DNA of 64,000 nucleotides from Mycetohabitans sp. B8 (GCF_021991875.1 NZ_JAHLKR010000011.1:1-64000), one strand, 5' to 3'. Counted from the stretch's first letter, positions 28,794 through 39,697 are shown. The notes: generated by a model not told the origin, from the letters alone. Numbers and translations: made by a program.

Positions 28794-29123
28794 ATGGAAG
28801 TGAAGGCAATTCATCGCGGTGCCCGCATTTCGGCGCAGAAGACGCGCCTTGTGGCCGACCAGATTCGCGGTTTGCCGGTTGACAAGGCCCTGAATATTCT
28901 GACGTTTTCGCCGAAGAAAGCGGCTGGTATCGTCAAGAAGGTGGTGCTATCGGCGATCGCCAATGCGGAGCACAACGAGGGTGCGGACATCGACGAGTTG
29001 AAGATCAAAACGATCTACGTCGACAAGGCAGCTTCGCTGAAGCGTTTTACCGCTCGCGCGAAGGGTCGTGGCAACCGTATCGAGAAGCAATCCTGTCACA
29101 TCACTGTGACGGTCGGGAATTAA
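28794..29123 (+). CDS. rplV: 50S ribosomal protein L22
   Basis: L22 (109 residues) lines the exit tunnel with its beta hairpin. The start is [20 protein letters not shown] and the hairpin end is [18 protein letters not shown]. It lies 12 nt after rpsS and 11 nt before rpsC. Confidence 0.98.
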   Translation: MEVKAIHRGARISAQKTRLVADQIRGLPVDKALNILTFSPKKAAGIVKKVVLSAIANAEHNEGADIDELKIKTIYVDKAASLKRFTARAKGRGNRIEKQSCHITVTVGN

Positions 29124-29134
29124 GGGGTCACACG

Positions 29135-29935
29135 ATGGGACAGAAAATTCATCCGACTGGCTTCCGCCTGGCTGTCAGCCGTAACTGGGCATCGCGTTGG
29201 TACGCGAACAATACCCAGTTCGCTGGGATGCTGAAGGAAGACATCGGTGTTCGCGAATACCTGAAGAAAAAGCTGAAGAACGCGTCGGTGAGCCGCGTCG
29301 TGATTGAGCGTCCTGCAAAGAACGCGCGGCTCACGATCTTCAGCTCGCGTCCGGGCGTCGTGATCGGCAAGAAGGGTGAGGATATCGAGTTGTTGAAGAC
29401 CGAACTGCAGCGCCGCATGGGCGTGCCGGTTCACGTCAACATCGAAGAAGTCCGTAAGCCGGAGACCGATGCGCAACTGATCGCCGATTCGATCACACAG
29501 CAGCTCGAGCGCCGGATCATGTTCCGTCGCGCGATGAAGCGCGCGATGCAAAACGCGATGCGTCTGGGTGCGCAGGGCATCAAGATCATGAGCGCGGGTC
29601 GTCTGAACGGCATCGAAATCGCACGGACCGAATGGTACCGTGAAGGCCGTGTGCCGCTGCACACGCTGCGCGCCGATATCGACTATGCGACGTCGGAAGC
29701 GAAGACGACGTACGGCATCATCGGCGTCAAGGTGTGGGTCTACAAAGGCGATACGCTCGGCCGCAACGATGTGCCGGTCGCCGAAGAGCCGGCGGACGAC
29801 AAGCGTGCGCGCCGCAATGCCCGCCCAGGCGATCGTCGCCCGCGCCGTGATGGCGAAGGCGCACCGGGTGCACGTCGGGGCGGTCCGCGCCGTAGTGGTG
29901 CCGGTGCTGGCGGCGACGCGAAGAGTGGAGAATAA
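29135..29935 (+). CDS. rpsC: 30S ribosomal protein S3
   Basis: S3 (266 residues) is at the mRNA entry channel. It has [14 protein letters not shown], the KH-domain [12 protein letters not shown], and the C-terminal [20 protein letters not shown]-type core. The last 45 residues are an Arg/Gly-rich tail ([15 protein letters not shown]), a length seen in Burkholderiales and longer than in E. coli. Confidence 0.98.
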   Translation: MGQKIHPTGFRLAVSRNWASRWYANNTQFAGMLKEDIGVREYLKKKLKNASVSRVVIERPAKNARLTIFSSRPGVVIGKKGEDIELLKTELQRRMGVPVHVNIEEVRKPETDAQLIADSITQQLERRIMFRRAMKRAMQNAMRLGAQGIKIMSAGRLNGIEIARTEWYREGRVPLHTLRADIDYATSEAKTTYGIIGVKVWVYKGDTLGRNDVPVAEEPADDKRARRNARPGDRRPRRDGEGAPGARRGGPRRSGAGAGGDAKSGE

Positions 29936-29937
29936 CT

Positions 29938-30354
29938 ATGCTGCAACCGAAACGCAGAAAGTACCGCAAAGAGCAAAAGGGTCGTAACACGGGCGTCGCA
30001 ACGCGTGGCAACGCGGTGTCGTTTGGCGAATTTGGCCTGAAGGCGGTCGGTCGCGGTCGTTTAACCGCGCGTCAGATCGAATCCGCGCGCCGAGCGATGA
30101 CCCGCCACATCAAGCGTGGCGGCCGCATCTGGATTCGCATCTTCCCGGACAAGCCGATTTCGCAAAAGCCGGCCGAAGTGCGGATGGGTAACGGTAAAGG
30201 TAACCCTGAGTACTACGTTGCCGAGATCCAGCCCGGCAAGATGCTGTACGAAATGGATGGCGTTAACGAAGAGCTGGCGCGTGAGGCGTTCCGTCTGGCA
30301 GCGGCGAAGTTGCCGCTGAAGACGATGTTCGTCGCTCGCCAGATCGGCGCCTAA
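29938..30354 (+). CDS. rplP: 50S ribosomal protein L16
   Basis: L16 (138 residues) organises the A site of the large subunit. It starts [15 protein letters not shown], and [15 protein letters not shown]-like and [17 protein letters not shown] segments are conserved. It follows rpsC by 2 nt. Confidence 0.98.
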   Translation: MLQPKRRKYRKEQKGRNTGVATRGNAVSFGEFGLKAVGRGRLTARQIESARRAMTRHIKRGGRIWIRIFPDKPISQKPAEVRMGNGKGNPEYYVAEIQPGKMLYEMDGVNEELAREAFRLAAAKLPLKTMFVARQIGA

Positions 30355-30365
30355 GGAGTCAAGCG

Positions 30366-30560
30366 ATGAAAGCTTCCGAACTTCGCGACAAGGATCAGGC
30401 CGCGCTCAACAAGGAGCTGTCGGACCTGCTGAAAGCCCAATTCGGTCTGCGCATGCAGCTCGCGACCCAGCAGCTGCAGAACACCAGCCAGCTGAAGAAG
30501 GTCCGCCGCGACATCGCGCGTGTGCGTACCGTGTTGACTGAAAAGGCGAACCAGAAATGA
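30366..30560 (+). CDS. rpmC: 50S ribosomal protein L29
   Basis: L29 (64 residues) is a two-helix protein near the exit tunnel. [18 protein letters not shown] and the [20 protein letters not shown] helix are typical. Its stop overlaps the rpsQ start (ATGA). Confidence 0.97.
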   Translation: MKASELRDKDQAALNKELSDLLKAQFGLRMQLATQQLQNTSQLKKVRRDIARVRTVLTEKANQK

Positions 30561-30829
30561 ACGATAGCGTTAAAACCTCGCTTAAGCGGACGCTGGTCGG
30601 CAAGGTCGTCAGCAATAAGATGGACAAGACCGTGACCGTGCTCGTCGAGCATCGCGTCAAGCACCCGATCTACGGCAAGTACGTCGTGCGCTCGAAGAAG
30701 TACCACGCGCACGACGAAGCGAACACGTACAACGAGGGCGACCTCGTGGAGATCCAGGAAAATCGTCCAATTTCGAAGACGAAGGCCTGGAGCGTGTCTC
30801 GCCTGGTTGAAGCGGCGCGTATTATCTGA
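30557..30829 (+). CDS. rpsQ: 30S ribosomal protein S17
   Basis: S17 (90 residues) is an early 16S rRNA-binding OB-fold protein. The [19 protein letters not shown] strand and [17 protein letters not shown] are characteristic. It is the last gene of the S10 cluster, followed by a 298-nt gap. Confidence 0.98.
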   Translation: MNDSVKTSLKRTLVGKVVSNKMDKTVTVLVEHRVKHPIYGKYVVRSKKYHAHDEANTYNEGDLVEIQENRPISKTKAWSVSRLVEAARII

Positions 30830-30869
30830 GTGCAGGTGGCGTGAGCCACCACAGTATCGCAACAAATTG

Positions 30870-30897
30870 TTGCAAGTCCGGGATTATTTGTTATAAT
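30870..30897 (+). promoter_or_regulatory. Promoter of the spc cluster, nested in an inverted repeat
   Basis: TTGCAA (30870-30875), a 16-nt spacer and a consensus TATAAT (30892-30897). AAGTCCG (30874-30880) and CGGACTT (30900-30906) form an inverted repeat around the -10. The rest of the 298-nt gap before rplN holds no gene and would be a leader of about 220 nt. Confidence 0.85.
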
Positions 30898-31127
30898 CTC
30901 GGACTTCCCTCATATAAGGGATGCCCCGTCGCGGGTAAGTGGTGGGGCTGAGTTGGCCAGTGCGCGTGTGGGTGGCTGTCATCTGCACCGCAGGATTCAC
31001 CGATTGCGATGGCGGGTTTCGTCTGCCGTCGCTGCTGTTCTAACCCAAGCAGCCGATCGGCTGACGGGACCAAGACTGACCGGCCGCGCCATGGTGGCGT
31101 GCCGGATTAAGTTGGGAAAGATAAACC

Positions 31128-31496
31128 ATGATCCAGACCGAAACTCGGCTTGAAGTAGCCGACAACACGGGTGCACGCGAAGTGTTGTGCATCAAGGTGC
31201 TCGGCGGCTCGAAGCGTCGTTACGCGAGCATTGGCGACATCATCAAGGTGAGCGTCAAGGAAGCCACGCCGCGTGGGCGCGTCAAGAAGGGCGAAATCTA
31301 TAACGCCGTGGTGGTCCGTACCGCCAAGGGCGTGCGTCGCCAGGACGGCTCGCTGATCAAGTTCGACGGCAATGCCGCCGTGCTCCTGAACAACAAGCTT
31401 GAGCCGATCGGTACGCGCATTTTCGGGCCGGTCACGCGTGAATTGCGTAGCGAACGTTTCATGAAGATCGTTTCGCTCGCGCCGGAAGTGCTGTAA
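31128..31496 (+). CDS. rplN: 50S ribosomal protein L14
   Basis: L14 (122 residues) forms an intersubunit bridge. [18 protein letters not shown] and [19 protein letters not shown] are conserved. It is the first gene of the spc cluster. Confidence 0.98.
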   Translation: MIQTETRLEVADNTGAREVLCIKVLGGSKRRYASIGDIIKVSVKEATPRGRVKKGEIYNAVVVRTAKGVRRQDGSLIKFDGNAAVLLNNKLEPIGTRIFGPVTRELRSERFMKIVSLAPEVL

Positions 31497-31505
31497 GGAG
31501 TCGCG

Positions 31506-31814
31506 ATGAACAAGATTCGCAAGGGTGACGAAATCATCGTCATCGCAGGCAAGGACAAGGGCAAGCGCGGTACCGTGCTGGCGGTTGCGGGCGATCGTGT
31601 GACGGTTGAAGGTATCAATCTCGTGAAGAAGCACGTGAAGCCGAACCCGATGAAGGGTACGACTGGCGGTGTGGAAAGCAAGTCGATGCCGTTGCACATC
31701 TCCAACGTCGCGTTGGTCGATGCGAACGGCCGTGCGTCGCGAGTGGGCATCAAGGTCGAGGACGGCAAGAAGGTACGCTTCCTGAAGACCACCGGTGCTG
31801 TGCTGAGCGCCTGA
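31506..31814 (+). CDS. rplX: 50S ribosomal protein L24
   Basis: L24 (102 residues) initiates 50S assembly. The N-terminal KOW motif is [19 protein letters not shown], and the [15 protein letters not shown] segment is conserved. A TAAGGAG ribosome binding site overlaps the rplN stop. Confidence 0.98.
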   Translation: MNKIRKGDEIIVIAGKDKGKRGTVLAVAGDRVTVEGINLVKKHVKPNPMKGTTGGVESKSMPLHISNVALVDANGRASRVGIKVEDGKKVRFLKTTGAVLSA

Positions 31815-31828
31815 GTCGGGAGTCGAAA

Positions 31829-32368
31829 ATGGCACGTTTGCAGCAGGTTTACAAAGAAAAGATTGTTTCCGAACTGACGCAAAAGTTCGGCTACAAGTCC
31901 GTGATGGAAGTGCCGCGCATCACCAAGATCACGCTGAACATGGGTCTGGGTGACGCGGTCGCTGACAAGAAGATCATCGACAACGCAGTAGGTGATCTAA
32001 CAAAGATCGCTGGTCAGAAGCCGGTCGTGACGAAAGCGCGTAAGGCGATCGCGGGCTTCAAGATCCGCCAGGGCTATCCAATTGGCGCGATGGTCACGCT
32101 GCGTGGTCGCGCAATGTATGAGTTCCTGGATCGCTTCGTGACGATCGCGCTGCCGCGGGTGCGCGATTTCCGTGGCATCTCGGGCCGGGCATTCGATGGT
32201 CGCGGCAACTACAACATCGGGGTCAAGGAGCAGATCATTTTCCCCGAGATTGATTACGACAAGATCGACGCGCTGCGTGGGCTGAATATCAGCATCACGA
32301 CGACTGCGAAGACTGACGAAGAAGCGAAGGCACTGCTCGCCAGCTTCAAGTTCCCGTTCAGAAACTGA
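31829..32368 (+). CDS. rplE: 50S ribosomal protein L5
   Basis: L5 (179 residues) binds 5S rRNA and contacts P-site t[21 protein letters not shown] and the [17 protein letters not shown] block are diagnostic. It ends 7 nt before rpsN. Confidence 0.98.
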   Translation: MARLQQVYKEKIVSELTQKFGYKSVMEVPRITKITLNMGLGDAVADKKIIDNAVGDLTKIAGQKPVVTKARKAIAGFKIRQGYPIGAMVTLRGRAMYEFLDRFVTIALPRVRDFRGISGRAFDGRGNYNIGVKEQIIFPEIDYDKIDALRGLNISITTTAKTDEEAKALLASFKFPFRN

Positions 32369-32375
32369 GGTTACC

Positions 32376-32681
32376 GTGGCTAAACTGGCACTGATCGAAC
32401 GTGAAAAGAAGCGTGCTCGTCTCGCAGCGAAGTATGCGCCAAAGCGCGCGGCGCTCAAGGCGATCATTGACGATACGAGCAAGTCCGACGAAGAGCGCTA
32501 CGAAGCGCGCCTGAAGCTGCAGCAACTGCCGCGCAACGCGAACCCGACCCGCAAGCGCAATCGCTGCGCGATCACCGGGCGTCCGCGTGGCACGTTCCGC
32601 AAATTTGGCTTGGCGCGCGGCAAGATTCGCGAAATCGCATTCCGCGGCGAGATTCCCGGCCTGACGAAGGCGAGCTGGTAA
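32376..32681 (+). CDS. rpsN: 30S ribosomal protein S14
   Basis: S14 (101 residues) is the long, zinc-free type: the [20 protein letters not shown] core lacks the four-Cys zinc ribbon. It starts with GTG at 32376 ([13 protein letters not shown]), with TGAGG upstream. Confidence 0.97.
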   Translation: MAKLALIEREKKRARLAAKYAPKRAALKAIIDDTSKSDEERYEARLKLQQLPRNANPTRKRNRCAITGRPRGTFRKFGLARGKIREIAFRGEIPGLTKASW

Positions 32682-32693
32682 GGAGCAACATAA

Positions 32694-33089
32694 ATGAGCA
32701 TGAGTGATCCTATCGCCGATATGCTGACTCGCATCCGCAACGCGCAGATGGTCGAGAAGGCGGCGGTGACGATGCCCTCGTCGAAAGTGAAGGTCGCAAT
32801 CGCGCAGGTCCTGAAGGACGAAGGCTACATCGACGACTTCGTTGTGAAGGCCCAGGGCCCGAAGGCGGAACTGAACATTGCACTGAAGTACCACGCCGGC
32901 CGACCGGTCATCGAGCGTCTGGAACGCGTGTCCAAGCCAGGCCTTCGCGTGTATCGCGGCCGCAACGATATCCCGCAGGTCATGAACGGCCTGGGCGTCG
33001 CCATCGTGTCCACGCCCAAGGGTGTGATGACCGATCGCAAGGCGCGCGCCACGGGTGTGGGCGGCGAAGTCATTTGCTACGTCGCGTAA
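32694..33089 (+). CDS. rpsH: 30S ribosomal protein S8
   Basis: S8 (131 residues) is a central 16S rRNA-binding protein and the spc operon repressor in E. coli. It has [14 protein letters not shown] and [20 protein letters not shown]. The first of two in-frame ATGs (MSMSDPIAD) is used, with AAGGAGCAACATAA upstream. Confidence 0.98.
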   Translation: MSMSDPIADMLTRIRNAQMVEKAAVTMPSSKVKVAIAQVLKDEGYIDDFVVKAQGPKAELNIALKYHAGRPVIERLERVSKPGLRVYRGRNDIPQVMNGLGVAIVSTPKGVMTDRKARATGVGGEVICYVA

Positions 33090-33110
33090 AGCCCGACAGG
33101 AGAGTGAAAC

Positions 33111-33644
33111 ATGTCTCGAGTAGGTAAGAGCCCGATTCCTCTGCCCAACGGTGCTGAGGTGACGCTGGGCGATACGCAGATTACGCTAAAAGGGCCGTTG
33201 GGCACGATTTCTCAGGCGCTAAACCCGCTTGTGAAGGTGATCAACGACAACGGCGAACTGAAGTTCCAACCGGTTGATGAGTCGAGCGAAGCGAACGCGC
33301 TGTCCGGCACGATGCGCGCACTTGTCGCGAATATGGTGAACGGCGTGACGAAGGGCTTCGAGCGCAAGCTCACGCTGGTCGGCGTTGGTTACCGTGCGCA
33401 GGCGCAAGGCGACAAGTTGAATCTGTCGCTGGGCTTCTCGCATCCGGTCGTGCATCAAATGCCGGAAGGTGTGAAGGCGGAAACGCCGTCGCAAACGGAA
33501 ATCGTCATCAAGGGGATCGACAAGCAGAAGGTCGGCCAAGTTGCCGCGGAAGTGCGCGGCTACCGTCCGCCTGAGCCCTATAAGGGCAAGGGTGTGCGCT
33601 ACGCCGACGAAGCCGTGATCCTCAAGGAAACGAAGAAGAAGTAA
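33111..33644 (+). CDS. rplF: 50S ribosomal protein L6
   Basis: L6 (177 residues) lies at the base of the L7/L12 stalk near the sarcin-ricin loop. [17 protein letters not shown] and the [17 protein letters not shown] signature are present. Confidence 0.98.
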   Translation: MSRVGKSPIPLPNGAEVTLGDTQITLKGPLGTISQALNPLVKVINDNGELKFQPVDESSEANALSGTMRALVANMVNGVTKGFERKLTLVGVGYRAQAQGDKLNLSLGFSHPVVHQMPEGVKAETPSQTEIVIKGIDKQKVGQVAAEVRGYRPPEPYKGKGVRYADEAVILKETKKK

Positions 33645-33656
33645 AGGTGCGCAATC

Positions 33657-34022
33657 ATGGATAAGACTCAATCTCGCCTGCGCCGTGCTCGTCAAACGCG
33701 TATCAAGATCGCTGAGCTGCAGGTTGCGCGTCTGGCCGTGCACCGCACCAACCAGCACATCTACGCGCAGGTGTTCTCGCCGTGCGGTACGAAGGTGGTG
33801 GCGAGCGCATCGACCGTCGAGGTCGAGGTGCGCCAGCAACTGGCCGACAAGTCGGGCAAGGGCGGTAATGTCGCCGCGGCCCAGTTGATCGGCAAGCGTA
33901 TCGCCGAGAAGGCCAAGGCTGCCGGTATCGAATCCGTCGCCTTCGACCGCTCGGGCTTCCGCTATCACGGCCGCGTCAAGGCGCTTGCCGATGCCGCGCG
34001 TGAAGCCGGGCTCAAGTTCTAA
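33657..34022 (+). CDS. rplR: 50S ribosomal protein L18
   Basis: L18 (121 residues) binds 5S rRNA with L5 and L25. [14 protein letters not shown] and the C-terminal [20 protein letters not shown] are conserved. It is preceded by AAAGGTGC. Confidence 0.98.
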   Translation: MDKTQSRLRRARQTRIKIAELQVARLAVHRTNQHIYAQVFSPCGTKVVASASTVEVEVRQQLADKSGKGGNVAAAQLIGKRIAEKAKAAGIESVAFDRSGFRYHGRVKALADAAREAGLKF

Positions 34023-34037
34023 GGATAGGGATTCGTC

Positions 34038-34556
34038 ATGGCAAAGATGCAAGCGAAGGTTCAGGCCGACGAACGCGACGACGGCCTGCGCGAAAAAATG
34101 ATCTCGGTCAATCGTGTGACCAAGGTCGTGAAGGGTGGCCGGATTCTCGGTTTCGCCGCGCTGACGGTGGTCGGCGACGGTGATGGTCGGGTTGGCATGG
34201 GCAAGGGCAAGGCCAAGGAAGTACCGGTCGCTGTCCAGAAGGCGATGGAGCAGGCTCGCCGCAACATGTTCAAGGTACCGTTGAAGAACGGTACGCTGCA
34301 GCATGAGGCGCACGGCAAGCACGGCGCGTCGCAGGTGTTGCTCGCACCGGCCAAGCAAGGTACCGGCGTGATCGCCGGCGGCCCGATGCGTGCGGTGTTC
34401 GAGGTGATGGGCGTGACGAACGTCGTGGCGAAAAGCCACGGTTCGACGAACCCGTACAATCTCGTTCGTGCCACGCTCGACGGTCTGCGTCGCCAGTCCA
34501 CGCCGGCCGATATCGCGGCCAAGCGCGGCAAGAGCGTCGAAGAAATTTTGGGTTAA
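34038..34556 (+). CDS. rpsE: 30S ribosomal protein S5
   Basis: S5 (172 residues) acts in decoding accuracy and mRNA helicase activity at the entry channel. [19 protein letters not shown] and [16 protein letters not shown] loop regions are present, as is [16 protein letters not shown]. Confidence 0.98.
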   Translation: MAKMQAKVQADERDDGLREKMISVNRVTKVVKGGRILGFAALTVVGDGDGRVGMGKGKAKEVPVAVQKAMEQARRNMFKVPLKNGTLQHEAHGKHGASQVLLAPAKQGTGVIAGGPMRAVFEVMGVTNVVAKSHGSTNPYNLVRATLDGLRRQSTPADIAAKRGKSVEEILG

Positions 34557-34571
34557 GGCGGGGTGGTCACC

Positions 34572-34754
34572 ATGTCTGAAAAAACTGTCAAGGTCCAGCT
34601 CGTCAAGAGCCTGATCGGTACCCGCGACACGCATCGCGCGACGGTGCGCGGCCTCGGCCTGCGTCGCCTGAACTCGGTGAGCGAATTGCAGGACACGCCG
34701 GCGGTGCGCGGCATGATCAACAAGGTCTCGTACCTGATCAAGGTCATCGGCTAA
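34572..34754 (+). CDS. rpmD: 50S ribosomal protein L30
   Basis: L30 (60 residues). [20 protein letters not shown] and [20 protein letters not shown] are the family signature. The ATG at 34572 is used because it gives the normal length. Confidence 0.97.
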   Translation: MSEKTVKVQLVKSLIGTRDTHRATVRGLGLRRLNSVSELQDTPAVRGMINKVSYLIKVIG

Positions 34755-34780
34755 GCGCGACACGAGCTCAAGGAGTGAAT

Positions 34781-35215
34781 ATGGAACTGAACAACCTGAA
34801 GCCGGCCGCAGGCTCGAAGCACGCAAAGCGTCGCGTCGGCCGCGGCATCGGCTCCGGCCTGGGCAAGACGGCGGGCCGTGGGCACAAGGGGCAGAAGTCG
34901 CGTTCGGGCGGCTTCCATAAGGTGGGCTTCGAAGGCGGTCAAATGCCGCTGCAACGCCGCTTGCCCAAGCGCGGATTCACGTCGCTGACGAAGGAGTTCG
35001 TGGGTGAAGTGCGCCTGGGCGACCTGGAAAAGCTGCCGGTCGACGAAATCGATCTGCTGGCGCTGAAGCAAGCAGGTCTCGTGGGCGAGTTGATCAAAAG
35101 TGCGAAGATCATCGCGACCGGCGAGATCAAGCGCAAGGTCACGATCAAGGGGGTAGGCGCCACGAAGAGCGCGCGTGCTGCGATCGAAGCTGCGGGCGGT
35201 TCGTTTGCTGAGTAA
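34781..35215 (+). CDS. rplO: 50S ribosomal protein L15
   Basis: L15 (144 residues) is a late 50S assembly protein. [18 protein letters not shown], the Gly-rich [19 protein letters not shown] region and [17 protein letters not shown] are typical. The ATG at 34781 has AAGGAGTGAAT directly upstream. Confidence 0.98.
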   Translation: MELNNLKPAAGSKHAKRRVGRGIGSGLGKTAGRGHKGQKSRSGGFHKVGFEGGQMPLQRRLPKRGFTSLTKEFVGEVRLGDLEKLPVDEIDLLALKQAGLVGELIKSAKIIATGEIKRKVTIKGVGATKSARAAIEAAGGSFAE

Positions 35216-35259
35216 GTCGTTGCAGACGCGGTCACTCGGATTTGCTACGGAGAAGGTTC

Positions 35260-36594
35260 TTGGCTAACAGTCCGACTTTCGCAAAGACTGGACGCGGTGG
35301 GCCGAAGTACGGCGATCTGCGCCGGCGGCTGGTCTTCCTGCTGCTGGCGCTAATCGTCTACCGGATCGGCGCGCATATCCCGGTGCCGGGAATCGATCCT
35401 GATCAACTGGCCAAGCTGTTCCAAAGCCAGTCCGGCGGCATCCTAGCCATGTTCAACATGTTCTCGGGTGGCGCGCTGTCGCGGTTCACGGTGTTTGCGC
35501 TAGGGATCATGCCGTACATCTCGGCATCGATTATCATGCAGCTGCTCGCGATCGTGTCCCCGCAGTTGGAAGCGCTGAAGAAGGAAGGGCAGGCGGGTCA
35601 GCGCAAGATTACCCAGTACACGCGCTACTTCACGGTGGCGCTGGCGACGTTCCAGGCGTTCAGTATCGCGGTTGCGCTCGAGAATCAGCCGAACTTGGTG
35701 ATCGATCCAGGCATGATGTTTCGGCTTACAACGGTGGTAACGCTGGTAACCGGCACGATGTTCCTGATGTGGCTTGGCGAGCAGATCACCGAGCGCGGCT
35801 TGGGCAACGGGATTTCGATTATTATCTTCGGCGGTATCGCGGCGGGCTTCCCGAACGCGATCGGCGGATTGTTCGAACTGGTGCGCACTGGATCAATGAG
35901 CATCATCTCGGCGATCGTCATCGTCGTGCTGATTGCTGCGGTCACGTATCTGGTCGTGTTTATCGAACGGGGGCAACGCAAGATTCTTGTGAATTATGCG
36001 AAGCGCCAAGTCGGTAATAAGATCTACGGTGGCCAGTCGTCGCACCTGCCATTGAAGCTGAACATGTCGGGTGTGATTCCGCCGATTTTCGCGTCGTCGA
36101 TCATCCTGTTGCCGGCGACGATCGCGAACTGGGTCAGCTCCGGCGCGAACATGCGTTGGCTGCATGATCTGGCGTCGACGTTGGCGCCGGGGCAGCCGGT
36201 GTACGTAATGTTGTACGCGTTGGCTATTGTTTTCTTCTGTTTCTTTTACACCGCATTGGTGTTCAACAGTAAGGAAACGGCCGACAACCTGAAGAAAAGT
36301 GGTGCCTTTGTGCCGGGGATTCGCCCGGGCGAGCAGACCGCGCGTTACATCGACAAGATTCTCACGCGTCTGACGCTGGCCGGTGCGATCTATATCGTAT
36401 TCGTGTGCCTCTTGCCCGAATTCTTGGTGCTGCGCTGGAACGTGCCGTTCTACTTTGGCGGCACTTCGCTGCTGATCATCGTCGTCGTGACGATGGACTT
36501 TATGGCGCAGGTGCAGTCGTACGTTATGTCGCAACAGTATGAATCGCTGCTCAAGAAAGCTAATTTCAAGGGCGGCAATCTCCCGATGCGTTGA
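35260..36594 (+). CDS. secY: Preprotein translocase subunit SecY
   Basis: SecY (444 residues) is the channel subunit of the Sec translocon, with ten membrane helices. The plug region follows [32 protein letters not shown] and the cytosolic loop [18 protein letters not shown] are visible. A TTG at 35260 ([11 protein letters not shown]) is chosen because it matches the family N-terminus and has GGAGAAGG upstream; a further in-frame TTG lies at 35242. It is in the usual place between rplO and infA, and its partner secE is at 3531-3911. Confidence 0.96.
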   Translation: MANSPTFAKTGRGGPKYGDLRRRLVFLLLALIVYRIGAHIPVPGIDPDQLAKLFQSQSGGILAMFNMFSGGALSRFTVFALGIMPYISASIIMQLLAIVSPQLEALKKEGQAGQRKITQYTRYFTVALATFQAFSIAVALENQPNLVIDPGMMFRLTTVVTLVTGTMFLMWLGEQITERGLGNGISIIIFGGIAAGFPNAIGGLFELVRTGSMSIISAIVIVVLIAAVTYLVVFIERGQRKILVNYAKRQVGNKIYGGQSSHLPLKLNMSGVIPPIFASSIILLPATIANWVSSGANMRWLHDLASTLAPGQPVYVMLYALAIVFFCFFYTALVFNSKETADNLKKSGAFVPGIRPGEQTARYIDKILTRLTLAGAIYIVFVCLLPEFLVLRWNVPFYFGGTSLLIIVVVTMDFMAQVQSYVMSQQYESLLKKANFKGGNLPMR

Positions 36595-36605
36595 GCACAA
36601 GGAAT

Positions 36606-36824
36606 ATGGCCAAAGACGATGTCATTCAGATGCAGGGCGAGGTCATTGAAAACCTCCCGAATGCAACATTCCGGGTCAAACTGGAAAACGGCCATGTCGT
36701 GTTGGGGCATATCTCCGGAAAGATGCGGATGCACTATATCCGGATCCTCCCGGGCGACAAGGTGACGGTGGAATTGACGCCTTACGATCTGTCTCGTGCG
36801 CGGATCGTGTTCCGGGCGAAGTGA
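36606..36824 (+). CDS. infA: Translation initiation factor IF-1
   Basis: IF-1 (72 residues) is an OB-fold protein that blocks the A site during initiation. [20 protein letters not shown] and the [15 protein letters not shown] segment are diagnostic. It follows secY by 11 nt with ACAAGGAAT as ribosome binding site. Confidence 0.98.
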   Translation: MAKDDVIQMQGEVIENLPNATFRVKLENGHVVLGHISGKMRMHYIRILPGDKVTVELTPYDLSRARIVFRAK

Positions 36825-36844
36825 TTGAGAAAAAGGGTAATATC

Positions 36845-36961
36845 ATGAAAGTGATGGCATCGGTTAAGTGCATTTGCCGCAATTGCAAAATCATCAAGCG
36901 CAAGGGCGTCGTGCGCGTCATTTGCAGCTCGGATCCGCGTCACAAGCAGCGCCAGGGCTAA
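36845..36961 (+). CDS. rpmJ: 50S ribosomal protein L36
   Basis: A short 38-residue CDS with the zinc-binding form of L36: Cys residues in CICRNC and VICSS plus a His in RHKQRQG form the C-x2-C...C-x4-H ribbon. It starts MKVMASVKC and lies 20 nt after infA. It is easy to miss because of its length. Confidence 0.96.
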   Translation: MKVMASVKCICRNCKIIKRKGVVRVICSSDPRHKQRQG

Positions 36962-36995
36962 GGCTACGCTTGCGCTTTTTGTTTGAGGAAAAACA

Positions 36996-37361
36996 ATGGC
37001 TCGTATCGCAGGGGTTAACATCCCAGTTCACAAGCACACCGTGATCGGCCTACAGGCGATTCTCGGTATTGGTGCCTCGCGCGCACGGTTGATCTGTGTG
37101 GCAGCTGGCGTGGACACTTCGAAGAAGGTTAAGGAACTGACCGACGCGGATCTCGAAAAGCTGCGCGATGAAGTCGCGAAGTTTGTCGTCGAGGGCGATT
37201 TGCGCCGTGAAGTGACGATGAACATCAAGCGCAAGATGGACATCGGTTGCTACGAAGGTGTCCGCCATCGTAAGGGTCTGCCCATGCGCGGTCAGCGCAC
37301 GCGCACGAACGCCCGTACCCGTAAGGGTCCGCGTCGTGCAGCCCAAGCGCTGAAGAAGTAA
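36996..37361 (+). CDS. rpsM: 30S ribosomal protein S13
   Basis: S13 (121 residues) bridges to the 50S head contacts. [31 protein letters not shown] and the C-terminal [20 protein letters not shown] are conserved. First gene of the alpha cluster. Confidence 0.98.
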   Translation: MARIAGVNIPVHKHTVIGLQAILGIGASRARLICVAAGVDTSKKVKELTDADLEKLRDEVAKFVVEGDLRREVTMNIKRKMDIGCYEGVRHRKGLPMRGQRTRTNARTRKGPRRAAQALKK

Positions 37362-37389
37362 GCGGAACTGACAGTTACAGGAAAACGTA

Positions 37390-37794
37390 ATGGCTAAGGC
37401 TTCGAACAGCAGCGCGGCGCAACGCGTTCGCAAGAAGGTCAAAAAGAACGTCGCTGAGGGCGTAGTGCACGTCCATGCGTCGTTTAATAACACGATCATC
37501 ACGATCACGGATCGTCAGGGCAACGCACTGGCATGGGCGACGTCGGGTGGTCAAGGGTTCAAGGGTTCGCGCAAGTCGACCCCGTTCGCTGCGCAGGTAG
37601 CCGCCGAGTCGGCTGGCCGCGTTGCGATGGAGTATGGCGTGAAGAACCTCGAGGTCCGGATCAAGGGGCCGGGCCCAGGTCGTGAATCGGCGGTTCGCGC
37701 GCTGCACGGCCTTGGCATCAAAATCACGGCGATTTCCGATGTGACGCCGGTGCCGCACAACGGATGCCGTCCGCCGAAGCGCCGCCGCATCTGA
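37390..37794 (+). CDS. rpsK: 30S ribosomal protein S11
   Basis: S11 (134 residues) forms the platform near the Shine-Dalgarno helix. [20 protein letters not shown] and the end [13 protein letters not shown] are diagnostic. Confidence 0.98.
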   Translation: MAKASNSSAAQRVRKKVKKNVAEGVVHVHASFNNTIITITDRQGNALAWATSGGQGFKGSRKSTPFAAQVAAESAGRVAMEYGVKNLEVRIKGPGPGRESAVRALHGLGIKITAISDVTPVPHNGCRPPKRRRI

Positions 37795-37811
37795 TGTGGG
37801 CAAGTGTATTG

Positions 37812-37841
37812 GAGCCTGTTGCCGTGCGCGGCAACAGGCTC
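37812..37841 (+). other. 13-bp hairpin between rpsK and rpsD
   Basis: A perfect 13-bp stem (37812-37824 with 37829-37841) with a 4-nt loop TGCG, not followed by a U run. It lies in the 148-nt gap before rpsD; a role in mRNA processing or S4 feedback is possible but unproven. Confidence 0.6.
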
Positions 37842-37942
37842 GCTGTATTGAGTTTATCGACTAAGTCCACCGTTCGGCCCAAAGGGTGCGAACTAGCGCG
37901 GATCGGCCAGATCCGTGTAAATCAACGTTAAGGAATTGCAAA

Positions 37943-38566
37943 GTGGCACGCTATACCGGTCCGAAAGCAAAACTGTCCCGCCGCGAAGGCACCGATTTGT
38001 TCTTGAAGAGCGCGCGTCGCTCGCTCGCCGATAAGTGCAAGCTCGACAGCAAGCCGGGGCAGCATGGTCGCACGTCGGGCGCACGCACGTCCGACTACGG
38101 TCTGCAGCTGCGCGAAAAGCAGAAGGTGAAGCGGATTTACGGCGTGCTCGAGCGCCAGTTCCGTCGTTACTTCGCCGAAGCTGATCGCCGCAAGGGCAAC
38201 ACCGGCGAAACGCTGCTGCAACTGCTCGAATCGCGTCTGGACACAGTCGTGTATCGCATGGGCTTTGGCTCGACGCGCGCTGAAGCGCGTCAGCTGGTCA
38301 GCCACAAGGCAATCACCGTGAACGGTCAGGTGGCGAACATCCCGTCGTTGCAGGTGAAAGCCGGTGATGTGGTTGCCGTGCGCGAGCAAGCGCGGAAGCA
38401 AACGCGAATTCAAGAGGCGTTGTCGCTGGCCGAGCAGAACAGCTTCCCGGGTTGGGTGTCGGTCGACGCGAAGAAGTTCGAAGGCACCTTCAAGCACGTG
38501 CCCGAGCGTAGCGACATTGCCGGTGACATCAATGAAAGCCTGATCGTCGAATTGTATTCGCGCTAA
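37943..38566 (+). CDS. rpsD: 30S ribosomal protein S4
   Basis: S4 (207 residues) is a primary 16S rRNA binder and, in E. coli, the alpha operon repressor. It starts with GTG ([16 protein letters not shown]), with TTAAGGAATTGC upstream. The S4 RNA-binding domain covers about residues 97-160 ([27 protein letters not shown]). The N-terminal part has [11 protein letters not shown]-like sequence with one Cys, so no zinc site. Confidence 0.98.
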   Translation: MARYTGPKAKLSRREGTDLFLKSARRSLADKCKLDSKPGQHGRTSGARTSDYGLQLREKQKVKRIYGVLERQFRRYFAEADRRKGNTGETLLQLLESRLDTVVYRMGFGSTRAEARQLVSHKAITVNGQVANIPSLQVKAGDVVAVREQARKQTRIQEALSLAEQNSFPGWVSVDAKKFEGTFKHVPERSDIAGDINESLIVELYSR

Positions 38567-38688
38567 TCGTATCGAGGCCGAGCTGCTTGTCCGCGCGCGT
38601 GCGTCGGTGGCTCGGCTGTTCGTCTTTCAGGTTGTCACCGGTCAGCCTTATCGGTGTAACGAGCCGAGGGTATTGAAAAGGAAAACCT

Positions 38689-39666
38689 ATGCAAACCAGT
38701 TTGTTGAAGCCCAAGATCATCGCAGTGGATTCGCTTGGCGACAACCACGCGAAAGTGGTCATGGAGCCGTTTGAACGCGGTTATGGCCACACCTTGGGCA
38801 ATGCGCTCCGGCGTGTTTTGCTATCGTCGATGATCGGCTATGCACCGACCGAAGTGACGATCGCTGGCGTCGTGCACGAGTATTCGACGCTCGACGGTGT
38901 GCAAGAGGACGTGGTCAACCTGCTGTTGAACCTCAAGGGCGTGGTGTTCAAGCTGCACAACCGCGATGAAGTGACCGTCACGCTGCGCAAGGAAGGCGAA
39001 GGTGTGGTGATCGCCGGTGATATCGAGGTGCCACACGATTGCGAGGTCATCAATCCGGAGCACGTTATCGCCCATTTATCCAAGGGTGGTAAGCTCGACG
39101 TGCAGATCAAAGTCGAGAAGGGACGTGGCTATGTGCCGGGCAACGTACGCCGCTATGGTGACGAAAGCGCAAAGGTCATCGGCCGCATCGTGCTCGACGC
39201 GTCGTTCTCGCCGGTTCGCCGGGTCAGCTACGCGGTCGAGAGTGCACGCGTCGAGCAGCGTACCGACTTGGACAAGCTTGTGATGAACATCGAGACCAAT
39301 GGCGTGATTTCGCCGGAGGAAGCGATTCGTCAATCGGCCCGCATCCTGGTCGACCAGTTGTCCGTGTTTGCGGCGCTGGAAGGCACCGAAACGACGGCTG
39401 AAGCGCCGTCGCGCGCGCCGCAGATCGATCCGATCCTGCTGCGTCCGGTGGACGATCTCGAACTGACGGTCCGCTCCGCGAACTGTCTGAAGGCCGAGAA
39501 CATCTACTACATCGGCGACCTGATCCAGCGTACCGAGAACGAGCTACTGAAGACGCCGAACCTGGGCCGCAAGTCGTTGAACGAGATCAAGGAAGTGCTT
39601 GCTTCGCGTGGCTTGACGCTCGGCATGAAGCTGGAGAATTGGCCGCCGGCTGGCCTCGACAAATAA
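38689..39666 (+). CDS. rpoA: DNA-directed RNA polymerase subunit alpha
   Basis: Alpha (325 residues) dimerises to start RNA polymerase assembly. The N-terminal domain has [20 protein letters not shown]; the C-terminal domain that binds UP elements and activators contains [17 protein letters not shown] and [33 protein letters not shown] ribosome binding site precedes it. Confidence 0.98.
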   Translation: MQTSLLKPKIIAVDSLGDNHAKVVMEPFERGYGHTLGNALRRVLLSSMIGYAPTEVTIAGVVHEYSTLDGVQEDVVNLLLNLKGVVFKLHNRDEVTVTLRKEGEGVVIAGDIEVPHDCEVINPEHVIAHLSKGGKLDVQIKVEKGRGYVPGNVRRYGDESAKVIGRIVLDASFSPVRRVSYAVESARVEQRTDLDKLVMNIETNGVISPEEAIRQSARILVDQLSVFAALEGTETTAEAPSRAPQIDPILLRPVDDLELTVRSANCLKAENIYYIGDLIQRTENELLKTPNLGRKSLNEIKEVLASRGLTLGMKLENWPPAGLDK

Positions 39667-39697
39667 TCGGTGGGCATCGCTGCCCATTGTAATGAAC

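Noticed and set aside
33219-34826. 535-codon open frame antisense to rplF-rplO
   Set aside because: It spans several well-defined ribosomal protein genes and their gaps; composition is typical of an antisense shadow.
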